Source: Pseudomonas sp.
GTDB lineage: Bacteria; Pseudomonadota; Gammaproteobacteria; Pseudomonadales; Pseudomonadaceae
NCBI GenBank assembly: GCA_030654635.1
Contig: JAURXE010000083.1
Span: forward strand, 1 to 22,295
Direction: 5' to 3'
Length of the DNA: 22,295 bases
Positions within the stretch are counted from its first letter, which is position 1; the number at the start of each line of letters is the position of its first letter. This document shows positions 16,432 to 22,295 of this stretch, piece after piece. The notes below the pieces were generated by a model, which was given only the letters and a program-made list of their open reading frames with translations, did not search any database and had not been told where the DNA came from. Both the position numbers and the translations under genes were made by a program.

Positions 16432-19162
16432 CGCTCACCTGATTCTGACTCAGCGAAAACTGCTGCTGCGTGCCAACTCGAGTAGCAGCTAAAGACTTCC
16501 CGGCCAGCTGCAACCGGCAATTGCCACGTGCCTGGACGCTAAAGGTCAGAGGGAACTGACCTTCAAAGCTTAACCGCACCTGGCCCGGGCCCTCTTGCGC
16601 CCAGTCAATCAATGGCAGATTAGCCTGCAACAAGCTGGGGCCTGGATCGGCGTCAGGGCGTAAATACAGCGTTGCCTGGGCGCCACTCAGATGCACATAA
16701 CGCCCCTGCGGCAAGTCGCGCACGCCGGCCACATTGTGTGAGCGAGCCAGATCCGGCCAGCCGAGTTCTTTGGGCAGGCGCACCGTACGCAGGCCCTGCA
16801 GCGCGCGAATCTGATAACCACCATCGGCCCGCAAAGCAATGCTGGCGTAGTAGGCGCCCTTTTGCCGCTGCAGGAATTCACTGATCCACAGGGGCAAGGG
16901 TTGCTGGGCCAGAATACTGCGATAGATGGCATGCAGCGACTCAATCCCGGCCAGTTTGGTGCCCACATAAAAGTGGTAGTACAGGCTCAAAGGCCTCAGC
17001 CGGCGGGGCTCATCGGTCAATTGAAAAGTTTCCAGCACATCCCGGAAACCATAGTGAGGACCGGTCCAGAGATTGGTGTAGACGTTTTCATTGGTAATCG
17101 GTGCGTAGAACTGCAGCACACCATTCAACGGGCGAACCATAGGATAGAGCCCGGTCAGGGATGGAAACGCCGCCGTCAGCTTGGTTGCCCCACCATTGAT
17201 GTTTTCCATCCCGCCTTGGTAGGCAAGCCGCAGCGTGGCCTCATCTGGCAGGGCGTCGCCCGACCAAAACATGACCTTGACCGGTTTCTGTGGGGTGGTC
17301 AGGCGCGAGTTGATGTACGCCTGGGTGCCGAGCACCTCACGTTCGAAATTTAATTTGTAGCCCGGAATTTTCAGGTGCAGACCATATTCAGCGGTAAAGC
17401 CCTCGCGCTTGGTGGCCTGTTGCGGTTGCCAGTAAAACGGGTGACTGAAGGTGTGATTAGCAACTTCCACTTGCCGTTCGGCAAAAATTTTCCGGGCAAT
17501 CGGTTCAAGCTCGGGGCTCAAGTACGGGAACATGCCTTTTGGGCCAATTTCCCCCTCAATAACCGAGACGCTGCTAAGCAGTGGGTACGGTTTAAGGAAC
17601 TGCTCAAGAATCAACTTCCCGGCGTAAGGCGTGCCAGCAACCTCGGCTCGCGAGACAAAACCATCACCATCCAGGTGCACCGTGGCTATCCGCCGGCCAT
17701 TTTCAGTGGTGGCATCGGGTATCGGTATCGGCTGCAGACGCAAAGCTTTTTGGATAAAGCTCAAGGGATCAAGAATCCAGCGCCGCTGGCCTTCAGCGCC
17801 GTCCTCAAGGACATAGGGGGCGAGGGCAAAACCGCCCCAGTCGGCAAGTCCGGCAACTGTCCATAGCTGTCCTTTACCACCGCTGAGCTGCAACAGCGGA
17901 GTCACTTGTTCGGCTTTGATGCGCAGCGGCGCTAGGTCGCGGGTGCGCAAAGTAACCGGCGCCTCGAAGCCAAACAGGCTGGCATCCTTGAGCTGCAACT
18001 GCAAAGGCCCGGTGATTTTGCTGTTTTTCAGCTCTAGGCCCAAGGCCGTTAAGGTCCGCTCCTGGGCAATCGGCAAGCCAGCGATAAAGGCCAAGGGCAC
18101 GCCTTGGTTTTTTTGCGCCAGCAGCCAGCGTTCAAGCTGAGCCGCATTGGCCGGCGGGCCGGAGGTCATCCAGAGCAAAACACCCGCGTACAGTCCACGG
18201 GTTGGCGCCTCGGGCAACGCCTGGTCAACGGCAAAATAATCCACCCGGTAACCCAGGTACTCAAGTAAGCCACCGTACAGCAGGTGCCCTGAAGTCACGC
18301 TCAGATCGCCTTCGCGCGGGTCATAGATCAGCGCGATCCGCCTAGGCAGTACTTCAACGGTGCCAACCCCCAGATAATCCAGTGCCGGCACGCTGACCCA
18401 CGGGATAAAGCCCTCGGCAGTCAGGCGCTTGGCCAAGCCGCGCGCGGCATCACGCTGTTCGGGAGGCAAGTAATCGAGGATGACAATCGGGATGCCGCGC
18501 TTTTTTAGCGAGGCAAATTGCACTTGCAGCCAGTCTTGATCAGCCTTGGGCACCTCTCGGTAAGTTTGCCCGGTTTGATCCCAGCCAGCGTAGAGCGACT
18601 CCACGGCCACTGCATCCGGCGCCCATGGCAAGCCCTCAATCACTTCAAAGCCACGGTTGAAAAACAGCGCCAGCCCCGGCAATTCGCGGTGCAAACGCTC
18701 GAGAATATGCCTCAGCCCTTGCTGCTGGGCCGCACGCGCAGCCTCCGGCAGTAGTTGATAACTGTCGAGAGTATCGAGAAATAAGCCCTGAAAACCCTGG
18801 CTCTGCAGGGTGCTGGCACGCTGTAGTAGATAGTCCTGCCAGCCGGGATTGGCCAAATCCATAACGCTGCTGGACCAGGCTTGATTGCTGCCGAGCTTCC
18901 AGCTTGGATCAATCACCGAAGTATTGGTCTGCTCGGTGAGCATTTCACCCACTGAGAGGTAAGCAAATGCCCGCGAGCCTTCACTGCGCAGGGTTTTTAG
19001 GGCCTCGGCACTAGCATGCCCCGGCTCCAGCACTACCCAGTCAAATTGCGCCAACTCAGCCACGGGAGGTTGATCGGCATAAAAAAAGGCAACACTTTTG
19101 GGCGCCGCTTCAATCGCGACGGACGCCAGCAGACAACCAATAAAAATCAAAATTTGCCGCAC
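16409..19162 (-). CDS. pelA: PelA, periplasmic glycoside hydrolase and deacetylase
   Basis: This 917-residue protein has a Sec signal peptide (cleavage likely after EAA at 20). A GH166 hydrolase TIM barrel (about 22-275) shows YLSVGEM, FLDTLDS (Asp130) and VAVESLY (Glu188). A flavodoxin/trimerisation-like middle region follows. The carbohydrate esterase domain shows VHLDGDG (Asp498, Asp500) and NHTFSH (His570, His574). Glu188, Asp498, Asp500, His570 and His574 are each 30 less than the catalytic residues I recall for P. aeruginosa PelA (218, 528, 530, 600, 604), so both activities look intact. PelA deacetylates Pel, making it cationic, and can cut it. The start is GTG with GAGG eight bases upstream. 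An ATG four bases earlier is out of frame. Confidence 0.97.
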   Translation of the reverse strand: MRQILIFIGCLLASVAIEAAPKSVAFFYADQPPVAELAQFDWVVLEPGHASAEALKTLRSEGSRAFAYLSVGEMLTEQTNTSVIDPSWKLGSNQAWSSSVMDLANPGWQDYLLQRASTLQSQGFQGLFLDTLDSYQLLPEAARAAQQQGLRHILERLHRELPGLALFFNRGFEVIEGLPWAPDAVAVESLYAGWDQTGQTYREVPKADQDWLQVQFASLKKRGIPIVILDYLPPEQRDAARGLAKRLTAEGFIPWVSVPALDYLGVGTVEVLPRRIALIYDPREGDLSVTSGHLLYGGLLEYLGYRVDYFAVDQALPEAPTRGLYAGVLLWMTSGPPANAAQLERWLLAQKNQGVPLAFIAGLPIAQERTLTALGLELKNSKITGPLQLQLKDASLFGFEAPVTLRTRDLAPLRIKAEQVTPLLQLSGGKGQLWTVAGLADWGGFALAPYVLEDGAEGQRRWILDPLSFIQKALRLQPIPIPDATTENGRRIATVHLDGDGFVSRAEVAGTPYAGKLILEQFLKPYPLLSSVSVIEGEIGPKGMFPYLSPELEPIARKIFAERQVEVANHTFSHPFYWQPQQATKREGFTAEYGLHLKIPGYKLNFEREVLGTQAYINSRLTTPQKPVKVMFWSGDALPDEATLRLAYQGGMENINGGATKLTAAFPSLTGLYPMVRPLNGVLQFYAPITNENVYTNLWTGPHYGFRDVLETFQLTDEPRRLRPLSLYYHFYVGTKLAGIESLHAIYRSILAQQPLPLWISEFLQRQKGAYYASIALRADGGYQIRALQGLRTVRLPKELGWPDLARSHNVAGVRDLPQGRYVHLSGAQATLYLRPDADPGPSLLQANLPLIDWAQEGPGQVRLSFEGQFPLTFSVQARGNCRLQLAGKSLAATRVGTQQQFSLSQNQVSDALLQCR

Positions 19163-19172
19163 GCATCCTGCC

Positions 19173-19184
19173 TCAAAAAATTGA
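19173..19184 (-). promoter_or_regulatory. Palindrome just upstream of the pelA start
   Basis: TCAA and TTGA flank four bases, directly upstream of the GAGG ribosome binding site of pelA. It could be an operator or chance. It does not match the full FleQ box known from the P. aeruginosa pel promoter. Confidence 0.2.
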
Positions 19185-19256
19185 ATGCGAGCCCGCAGCA
19201 GAGGCTAGCCAACACTCAATAGAAAAGTATGCAGAAGGCCTCTGGCGTGAAAGTCT

Positions 19257-19275
19257 GCAACGCGTTGCGCGCAAC
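19257..19275 (-). promoter_or_regulatory. Two overlapping perfect palindromes upstream of pelA
   Basis: GCAACGCGTTGC (19257-19268) and GTTGCGCGCAAC (19264-19275) are each perfect 12-bp palindromes sharing one arm, so the block has three alternating half-sites GCAAC-GTTGC-GCAAC. It lies 95-113 bases upstream of the pelA start. The arrangement suits a dimeric regulator or alternative RNA hairpins. A weak -10-like CATACT lies downstream, but I see no good -35 with it. Confidence 0.5.
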
Positions 19276-19314
19276 AGCTCACCAAAAGAAGCTCGTCTCA
19301 TCGAAGACAAACTG

Positions 19315-19345
19315 CCTGCCACAACGCTTGGGCGCAAGCGGCAGG
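19315..19345 (-). terminator. Hairpin between the CoA-transferase gene and pelA
   Basis: CGCTTG and CAAGCG (19325-19330, 19335-19340) close on GGCG. An outer pair CCTGC/GCAGG encloses them with a one-sided bulge. It lies 86 bases beyond the CoA-transferase stop and is followed on the minus strand by TTTGTCTT, a weak T-rich stretch. It probably reduces read-through into pel, or folds in the pelA leader if transcription starts upstream. Confidence 0.45.
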
Positions 19346-19353
19346 ACTCCTAA

Positions 19354-19385
19354 AATCGGCCGGCATCGTAGCAATCGGCCAGCAT
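19354..19385 (-). repeat. Tandem 13-bp direct repeats upstream of pelA
   Basis: AATCGGCCGGCAT (19354-19366) and AATCGGCCAGCAT (19373-19385) differ at one base and are 19 bases apart start to start, close to two helical turns. They lie about 190-220 bases upstream of the pelA start in the gap of 268 bases after the CoA-transferase gene. Paired sites on one face of DNA suggest a regulator bound in tandem. I cannot name it. Confidence 0.55.
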
Positions 19386-19430
19386 AAAAGATAGAACGCG
19401 GGCAGACCTGCAACAGTGCATTTCAGCGCG

Positions 19431-20654
19431 TCAGATAACCCCGGTGTTGCGTAGCCTGCCCACCTGCTCAGCGCTCAATTGCAGCAAACGTTGCAGTACC
19501 GCGTCGGTGTGTTCGCCGAGTAGCGGCGGGGCGTTGCGGTATTCCACCGGGGTGGCGGACAGGCGCAGCGGGCTGGCGACTTGCGGGGTGGTGCCACCGA
19601 GGCTGTGGGGCATGTCGAGACGCAGGCCGCGGGCCTGTACGTGGGGGTCGGCAAACACTTGCGCGAGGTTGTTGATCGGCCCGCAGGGCACTCCGGCCTG
19701 CTCAAGTGCCGCGAGCCATTGCGCGGTGGTTTTAAATACCGTGACCTGACGAATCAGCGGCACCAGCACCTCGCGGTTGGCGACCCGCGCGGAGTTGCTG
19801 ATAAAACGCGAGTCGTCGGCCCACTCCCGTTGGCCGGCGACCTCGCAAAACTTACGAAACTGACTGTCATTGCCCACCGTCAGGACAAAATCGCCATCGG
19901 CCGAAGGGAAATCCTGATAGGGCACGATATTGGGGTGACTATTGCCAAGCCGGCGCGGTGGCACGCCGCTGGTGAGAAAATTCATCGCCTGGTTGGCCAG
20001 GCAGGCCACTTGCACATCCAGCAGGGCCAAATTGACATGCTGACCAATGCCGGTTTGCTCGCGGTGATTGAGCGCCGCCAGCACACCAACCGTGGCATAC
20101 AGGCCGGTGAGAATATCGGTCACGGCCACGCCGACTTTCATCGGCCCGGCGCCATCCTCGCCTTCCGCGCGACCGGTCAGGCTCATCAAACCGCCCAGAC
20201 CCTGGATCATAAAGTCGTAGCCGGCGCGTTTGGCGTAGGGGCCGTCCTGGCCAAAACCGGTGATCGAGCAGTAAATCAGCCGTGGATTGACCGCCTTCAG
20301 GGCCTCATAGTCCAGGCCATAAGCCGCCAGACCACCGACCTTGAAGTTCTCCAATACCACGTCGCACTGCGCCGCCAGCTCGCGAATCAGCCGCTGACCT
20401 TCGGCTTGGGTGAAGTCGACGGTGACCGATTGTTTATTGCGATTGGCACTCAGGTAATAGGCCGCCTCGCTGGTGTCGCGACCTTCGGCATCTTTCAGAA
20501 ACGGCGGGCCCCAGGCGCGGGTGTCATCGCCGCAGCCGGGACGTTCGATTTTGATCACTTCGGCGCCCAGGTCGGCCAGCACCTGACCCGCCCAAGGGCC
20601 GGCCAGAACCCGGCTCAAGTCGAGGACGCGTATATGCGCAAGGGCGCCGGACAT
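19431..20654 (-). CDS. CaiB/BaiF class III CoA-transferase (GcdG-like)
   Basis: This 407-residue protein moves CoA between organic acids. Family blocks seen are RVLDLSRVLAGPWAGQ at the N-terminus, YYLSANRNKQSV near 66-77, LENFKVGG near 101-108 and Asp180 in GVAVTD, the probable catalytic aspartate. GHPV-like spacing is replaced by RRLGNSHPNIVPYQ near 233-247. The overall wording is close to the glutarate CoA-transferase GcdG of P. aeruginosa as I recall it, but no glutaryl-CoA dehydrogenase gene is next to it here, so the acid used is uncertain. I chose the ATG at 20654. GGGAGC is seven bases upstream and the family's first residues follow. A longer frame to 20843 would cover the promoter. 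Confidence 0.9.
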   Translation of the reverse strand: MSGALAHIRVLDLSRVLAGPWAGQVLADLGAEVIKIERPGCGDDTRAWGPPFLKDAEGRDTSEAAYYLSANRNKQSVTVDFTQAEGQRLIRELAAQCDVVLENFKVGGLAAYGLDYEALKAVNPRLIYCSITGFGQDGPYAKRAGYDFMIQGLGGLMSLTGRAEGEDGAGPMKVGVAVTDILTGLYATVGVLAALNHREQTGIGQHVNLALLDVQVACLANQAMNFLTSGVPPRRLGNSHPNIVPYQDFPSADGDFVLTVGNDSQFRKFCEVAGQREWADDSRFISNSARVANREVLVPLIRQVTVFKTTAQWLAALEQAGVPCGPINNLAQVFADPHVQARGLRLDMPHSLGGTTPQVASPLRLSATPVEYRNAPPLLGEHTDAVLQRLLQLSAEQVGRLRNTGVI

Positions 20655-20721
20655 AGAAAGTGCTCCCAAAAAGAGGTGGGCCGGCGCGCCGCTAAGCCGC
20701 GCGTCCAAGTGCCCATACCTC

Positions 20722-20750
20722 ATCCTAGAAGCCCCAGGCCGCCCCGGCAA
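20722..20750 (-). promoter_or_regulatory. Candidate sigma-70 promoter for the CoA-transferase
   Basis: On the minus strand TTGCCG (20745-20750), a spacer of 17 bases and TAGGAT (20722-20727) match the -35 and -10 hexamers at four positions each. The start would fall near 20715, about 60 bases before the ATG. The fit is moderate but the place is right. Confidence 0.5.
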
Positions 20751-20757
20751 ACGAGGA

Positions 20758-20780
20758 ATTCGCACGCTATTGTGCGCAAT
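20758..20780 (-). promoter_or_regulatory. Candidate operator upstream of the CoA-transferase promoter
   Basis: The imperfect palindrome ATTCGCAC-GCTATT-GTGCGCAAT is centred about 55 bases upstream of the predicted start, directly behind the -35 box. That is the usual place for a LysR-type activator site. No regulator gene is present in the window. Confidence 0.5.
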
Positions 20781-21235
20781 CCGCATTCCAAGCCAGCGCC
20801 ACACCACAGCGCCGATGCAGCTGCGACTCATGCCGCCAAACAACCCCGGACAAACGGGCCGGGGGCGCGCACGTATGCGCTCTGGAGCGGCCAGTCAACA
20901 CCGGCGAGCAGCCCCAGCAGGGGCCTTAAAGCAGGCTGGAACCAGCGTGCCAGAGCCTTCGGACAAATGACCGTTGATCGCCAAAGAGGTTTTTTCCTGA
21001 CTAATACGGCATAATCGGCGCATAAAGCAGCCATCAAGACTGCCCCTTATCCGGCCACGGTGTCCCCCAGACGCCTGCCGGGTACCGCGAAACCGGATGC
21101 GCGGCCCCCTGACCCAGGTCATGGGTGAAAATGAAAACCCACTTAAAATGCCCTAACTGAACCGCGCCGACTTTGGCGTGGGTTTCAATCGCATACGCTG
21201 GCGCACTAAGCTCCCGCAATGACGAGGATTAGCTG
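20781..21235 (+). other. Non-coding leader of the 115-aa gene
   Basis: About 455 bases without an acceptable gene. Open frames here are antisense or run through GC-rich repeats. Notable items: TTTTTT at about 20982-20987; a perfect inverted repeat ACCCA-N5-TGGGT at 21112-21126; a facing GGGT/ACCC pair around 21123-21140; and TAAAAT at 21144-21149, which could be a -10 box about 90 bases before the ATG at 21236, with no good -35. GAGGA at 21224-21228 is the ribosome binding site of the gene. Confidence 0.35.
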
Positions 21236-21583
21236 ATGTTTAAGACTTTACTCGCCCTGATCGAACATACCTTTGCCCTGTTATTAGGCAAATCCAATCG
21301 CAGCGGACAGCTGAGTGCAGGCGGCCCGGTACAGTTTTTCCAGCTGGAACAGGACTACTTCGCCGCCAATCAAGCCGACCAGGCGGTCGCGCTGTTTACC
21401 GAAACTTACGGTAAGGCGCCACGCTATATCGACTCGGTACATCCCTGGACCCTGCTCAAGGGTCGCAGTAGCACTGGCATGCCGCTGGAACTGCCGCTCA
21501 ACGAAGTGCTGCGCCAAAGCCCCTATGCGGGTCGCAAAGCACTGCCACAGGCTGTGCACTTGTCGCTGACCGTTGATATGTAA
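21236..21583 (+). CDS. Unrecognised 115-residue protein
   Basis: I do not recognise this protein. The ATG has GAGGA seven bases upstream and a strong terminator follows the stop, so the gene looks real. The first 18 residues (MFKTLLALIEHTFALLLG) are hydrophobic and amphipathic but are followed by KSNRSG without a clear signal-peptidase site. They may be a membrane anchor or a packing helix. The rest is soluble in character, with FQLEQDYFAANQADQAVALFTE resembling a helix with TPR-like composition, then YIDSVHPWTLLKGRS. No cysteine, no metal motif and no catalytic motif are seen. It stands alone, convergent with the aminotransferase gene, so neighbours give no function. Its leader is unusually long. 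Confidence 0.75.
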   Translation: MFKTLLALIEHTFALLLGKSNRSGQLSAGGPVQFFQLEQDYFAANQADQAVALFTETYGKAPRYIDSVHPWTLLKGRSSTGMPLELPLNEVLRQSPYAGRKALPQAVHLSLTVDM

Positions 21584-21599
21584 AACCCGGCAGGCAAAC

Positions 21600-21637
21600 A
21601 CAACTACGCCCGGCATTGCCGGGCGTAGTTGTTTATG
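21600..21637 (+). terminator. Strong intrinsic terminator
   Basis: The left arm (21600-21614) and right arm (21618-21632) form a perfect 15-bp stem closed by ATT, with GCCCGGC/GCCGGGC at the top and TTTAT after it on the plus strand. It ends the 115-residue gene. Lying between convergent genes, it could also stop transcription from the aminotransferase side, though the T-run is poorer there. Confidence 0.9.
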
Positions 21638-21678
21638 GCGCAGAGCTTGGGCGGATTTCTAGCCTCTTCGCAGAATCC

Positions 21679-21714
21679 GGTGGCCTCTTCGCTGCGCTCA
21701 GGAGACCACCCTAC
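21679..21714 (-). repeat. REP-like palindrome near the aminotransferase stop
   Basis: GGTGGCCTC (21679-21687) pairs with GAGACCACC (21702-21710), with one mismatch, and CTAC follows at 21711-21714. On the minus strand it starts GTAGGGTGG, like the palindrome at 2430-2462. It lies eight bases beyond the stop of the aminotransferase, a usual place for REP sequences. Confidence 0.5.
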
Positions 21715-21721
21715 ATCCTGC

Positions 21722-22295
21722 CTACTTCTGTAAATCTTGCAGGGTCAGGTCCAGGCACAGGCGGGCTTTGTCGATCAGCTCGTCTATCTCGACTTTGCTG
21801 ATCACCAGCGGTGGCGCGATGATCATGGTGTCGCCCACGGCGCGCATGATCAGGCCATTGCCGAAGCAATGACCACGACAGATCATGCCTGCGCCTTTGC
21901 CTTCGTAACGCTCACGGGTTTGCTTGTTCTTCACCAACTCAATGGCACCGAGCAGGCCGACGCCGCGAACTTCGCCAACCAGCGGGTGATCGGCCAGTTC
22001 GCGCAGGCGTTTTTGCAGATAAGGCGCAGTCTCTTCACGCACTCGCTCGATGATTTTCTCATCACGCAGAATACGGAGGTTTTCCAGCGCCACCGCCGCC
22101 GCTACTGGGTGCCCGGAGTAGGTAAAGCCGTGGTTGAAATCGCCGCCGGTTTTCAGCACATCGAAGACCTTGTCGCTGACAATCAAACCGCCCATCGGGA
22201 TATAGCCGGAGGTCAGGCCCTTGGCGATGGTCATCAGATCGGGCTGGTTGCCGTAGTAATCGCTACCGAACCATTCGCCGGTGCGACCGAAACCG
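21722..22295 (-). CDS. Class III PLP-dependent aminotransferase, C-terminal part (SpuC-like)
   Basis: The frame is open to the right edge of the window, so the N-terminal half is missing; about 190 residues are seen. It opens inside FGRTGEWFGSDYYG and continues LMTIAKGLTSGYIPMGG. The Lys of AKG is the expected pyridoxal-phosphate Schiff-base residue. HGFTYSGHPVAAAVALE and ADHPLVGEVRGVGLLGAIELV follow as in the omega-aminotransferase family. NGLIMRAVGDTMIIAPPLVI near the end resembles the polyamine:pyruvate aminotransferase SpuC of Pseudomonas, as I recall it. The substrate is probably an amine such as putrescine, but paralogues with other substrates are common. It converges with the 115-residue gene. 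Confidence 0.92.
   Translation of the reverse strand, partial: GFGRTGEWFGSDYYGNQPDLMTIAKGLTSGYIPMGGLIVSDKVFDVLKTGGDFNHGFTYSGHPVAAAVALENLRILRDEKIIERVREETAPYLQKRLRELADHPLVGEVRGVGLLGAIELVKNKQTRERYEGKGAGMICRGHCFGNGLIMRAVGDTMIIAPPLVISKVEIDELIDKARLCLDLTLQDLQK

Noticed and set aside
19163..19430. FleQ box as in the P. aeruginosa pel promoter
   Set aside because: Only short AT-rich half-matches such as TCAA-N4-TTGA near 19173 were found. None resembles the full box.
20655..20843. 63-residue N-terminal extension of the CoA-transferase
   Set aside because: It overlaps the promoter and operator candidates, is Arg/Gly-rich and is not part of the family. The ATG at 20654 has a good ribosome binding site.
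1..22295. CRISPR array, tRNA, rRNA, integrase or phage genes
   Set aside because: No regularly spaced repeats, cloverleaf-like sequences, rRNA segments or mobile-element proteins were seen.

Overview
The window looks like a chromosomal segment of a Pseudomonas-type gammaproteobacterium. The evidence is a complete pelABCDEFG operon in the P. aeruginosa order, REP palindromes starting with GTAG, a cytoplasmic-type PL7 alginate lyase, GC-rich codon use and Shine-Dalgarno starts. I do not claim a species. No rRNA, tRNA, CRISPR array, transposase or phage gene was seen.

Layout. Positions 1-1121 (+) hold the C-terminal tail of a probable alpha-E domain protein, overlapped ATGA-style by a transglutaminase-like protein. 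Positions 1463-2125 (+) encode a PL7 alginate lyase without a signal peptide. Positions 2126-2850 are non-coding and repeat-rich: a GTAG palindrome, a roughly 540-bp element with inverted-repeat ends and a nested palindrome, and a second REP. Positions 2851-6837 (-) form an operon of circularly permuted ATP-grasp, alpha-E protein, transglutaminase and Anbu proteasome-like peptidase. It is preceded by a strong candidate sigma-54 promoter with IHF-like and NtrC-like sites. Positions 7016-19162 (-) are the pel operon. Positions 19431-20654 (-) encode a class III CoA-transferase with its own candidate promoter and operator. Positions 21236-21583 (+) encode an unrecognised 115-aa protein followed by a strong terminator. 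Positions 21722-22295 (-) are the C-terminal part of a class III aminotransferase.

How the genes work together. PelA (periplasmic hydrolase/deacetylase), PelB (TPR scaffold and outer-membrane porin), PelC (outer-membrane lipoprotein ring), PelD (c-di-GMP receptor), PelE, PelF (glycosyltransferase) and PelG (flippase-like) make and export the cationic Pel polysaccharide. The catalytic residues of PelA and the c-di-GMP-binding residues of PelD are present at constant offsets from my recollection of the P. aeruginosa numbering. The ATP-grasp/alpha-E/transglutaminase/Anbu operon belongs to a family context proposed to make and break a peptide-like product. Its promoter layout suggests nitrogen control.

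The most interesting signals are: the NtrC/IHF/sigma-54 architecture ahead of the Anbu operon; a second, divergently placed set of the same families at the left edge; a nine-cytosine tract inside pelB that could slip; tandem repeats and overlapping palindromes upstream of pelA; a competing out-of-frame ATG at the pelA GTG start; and the non-coding repeat element at 2194-2734.
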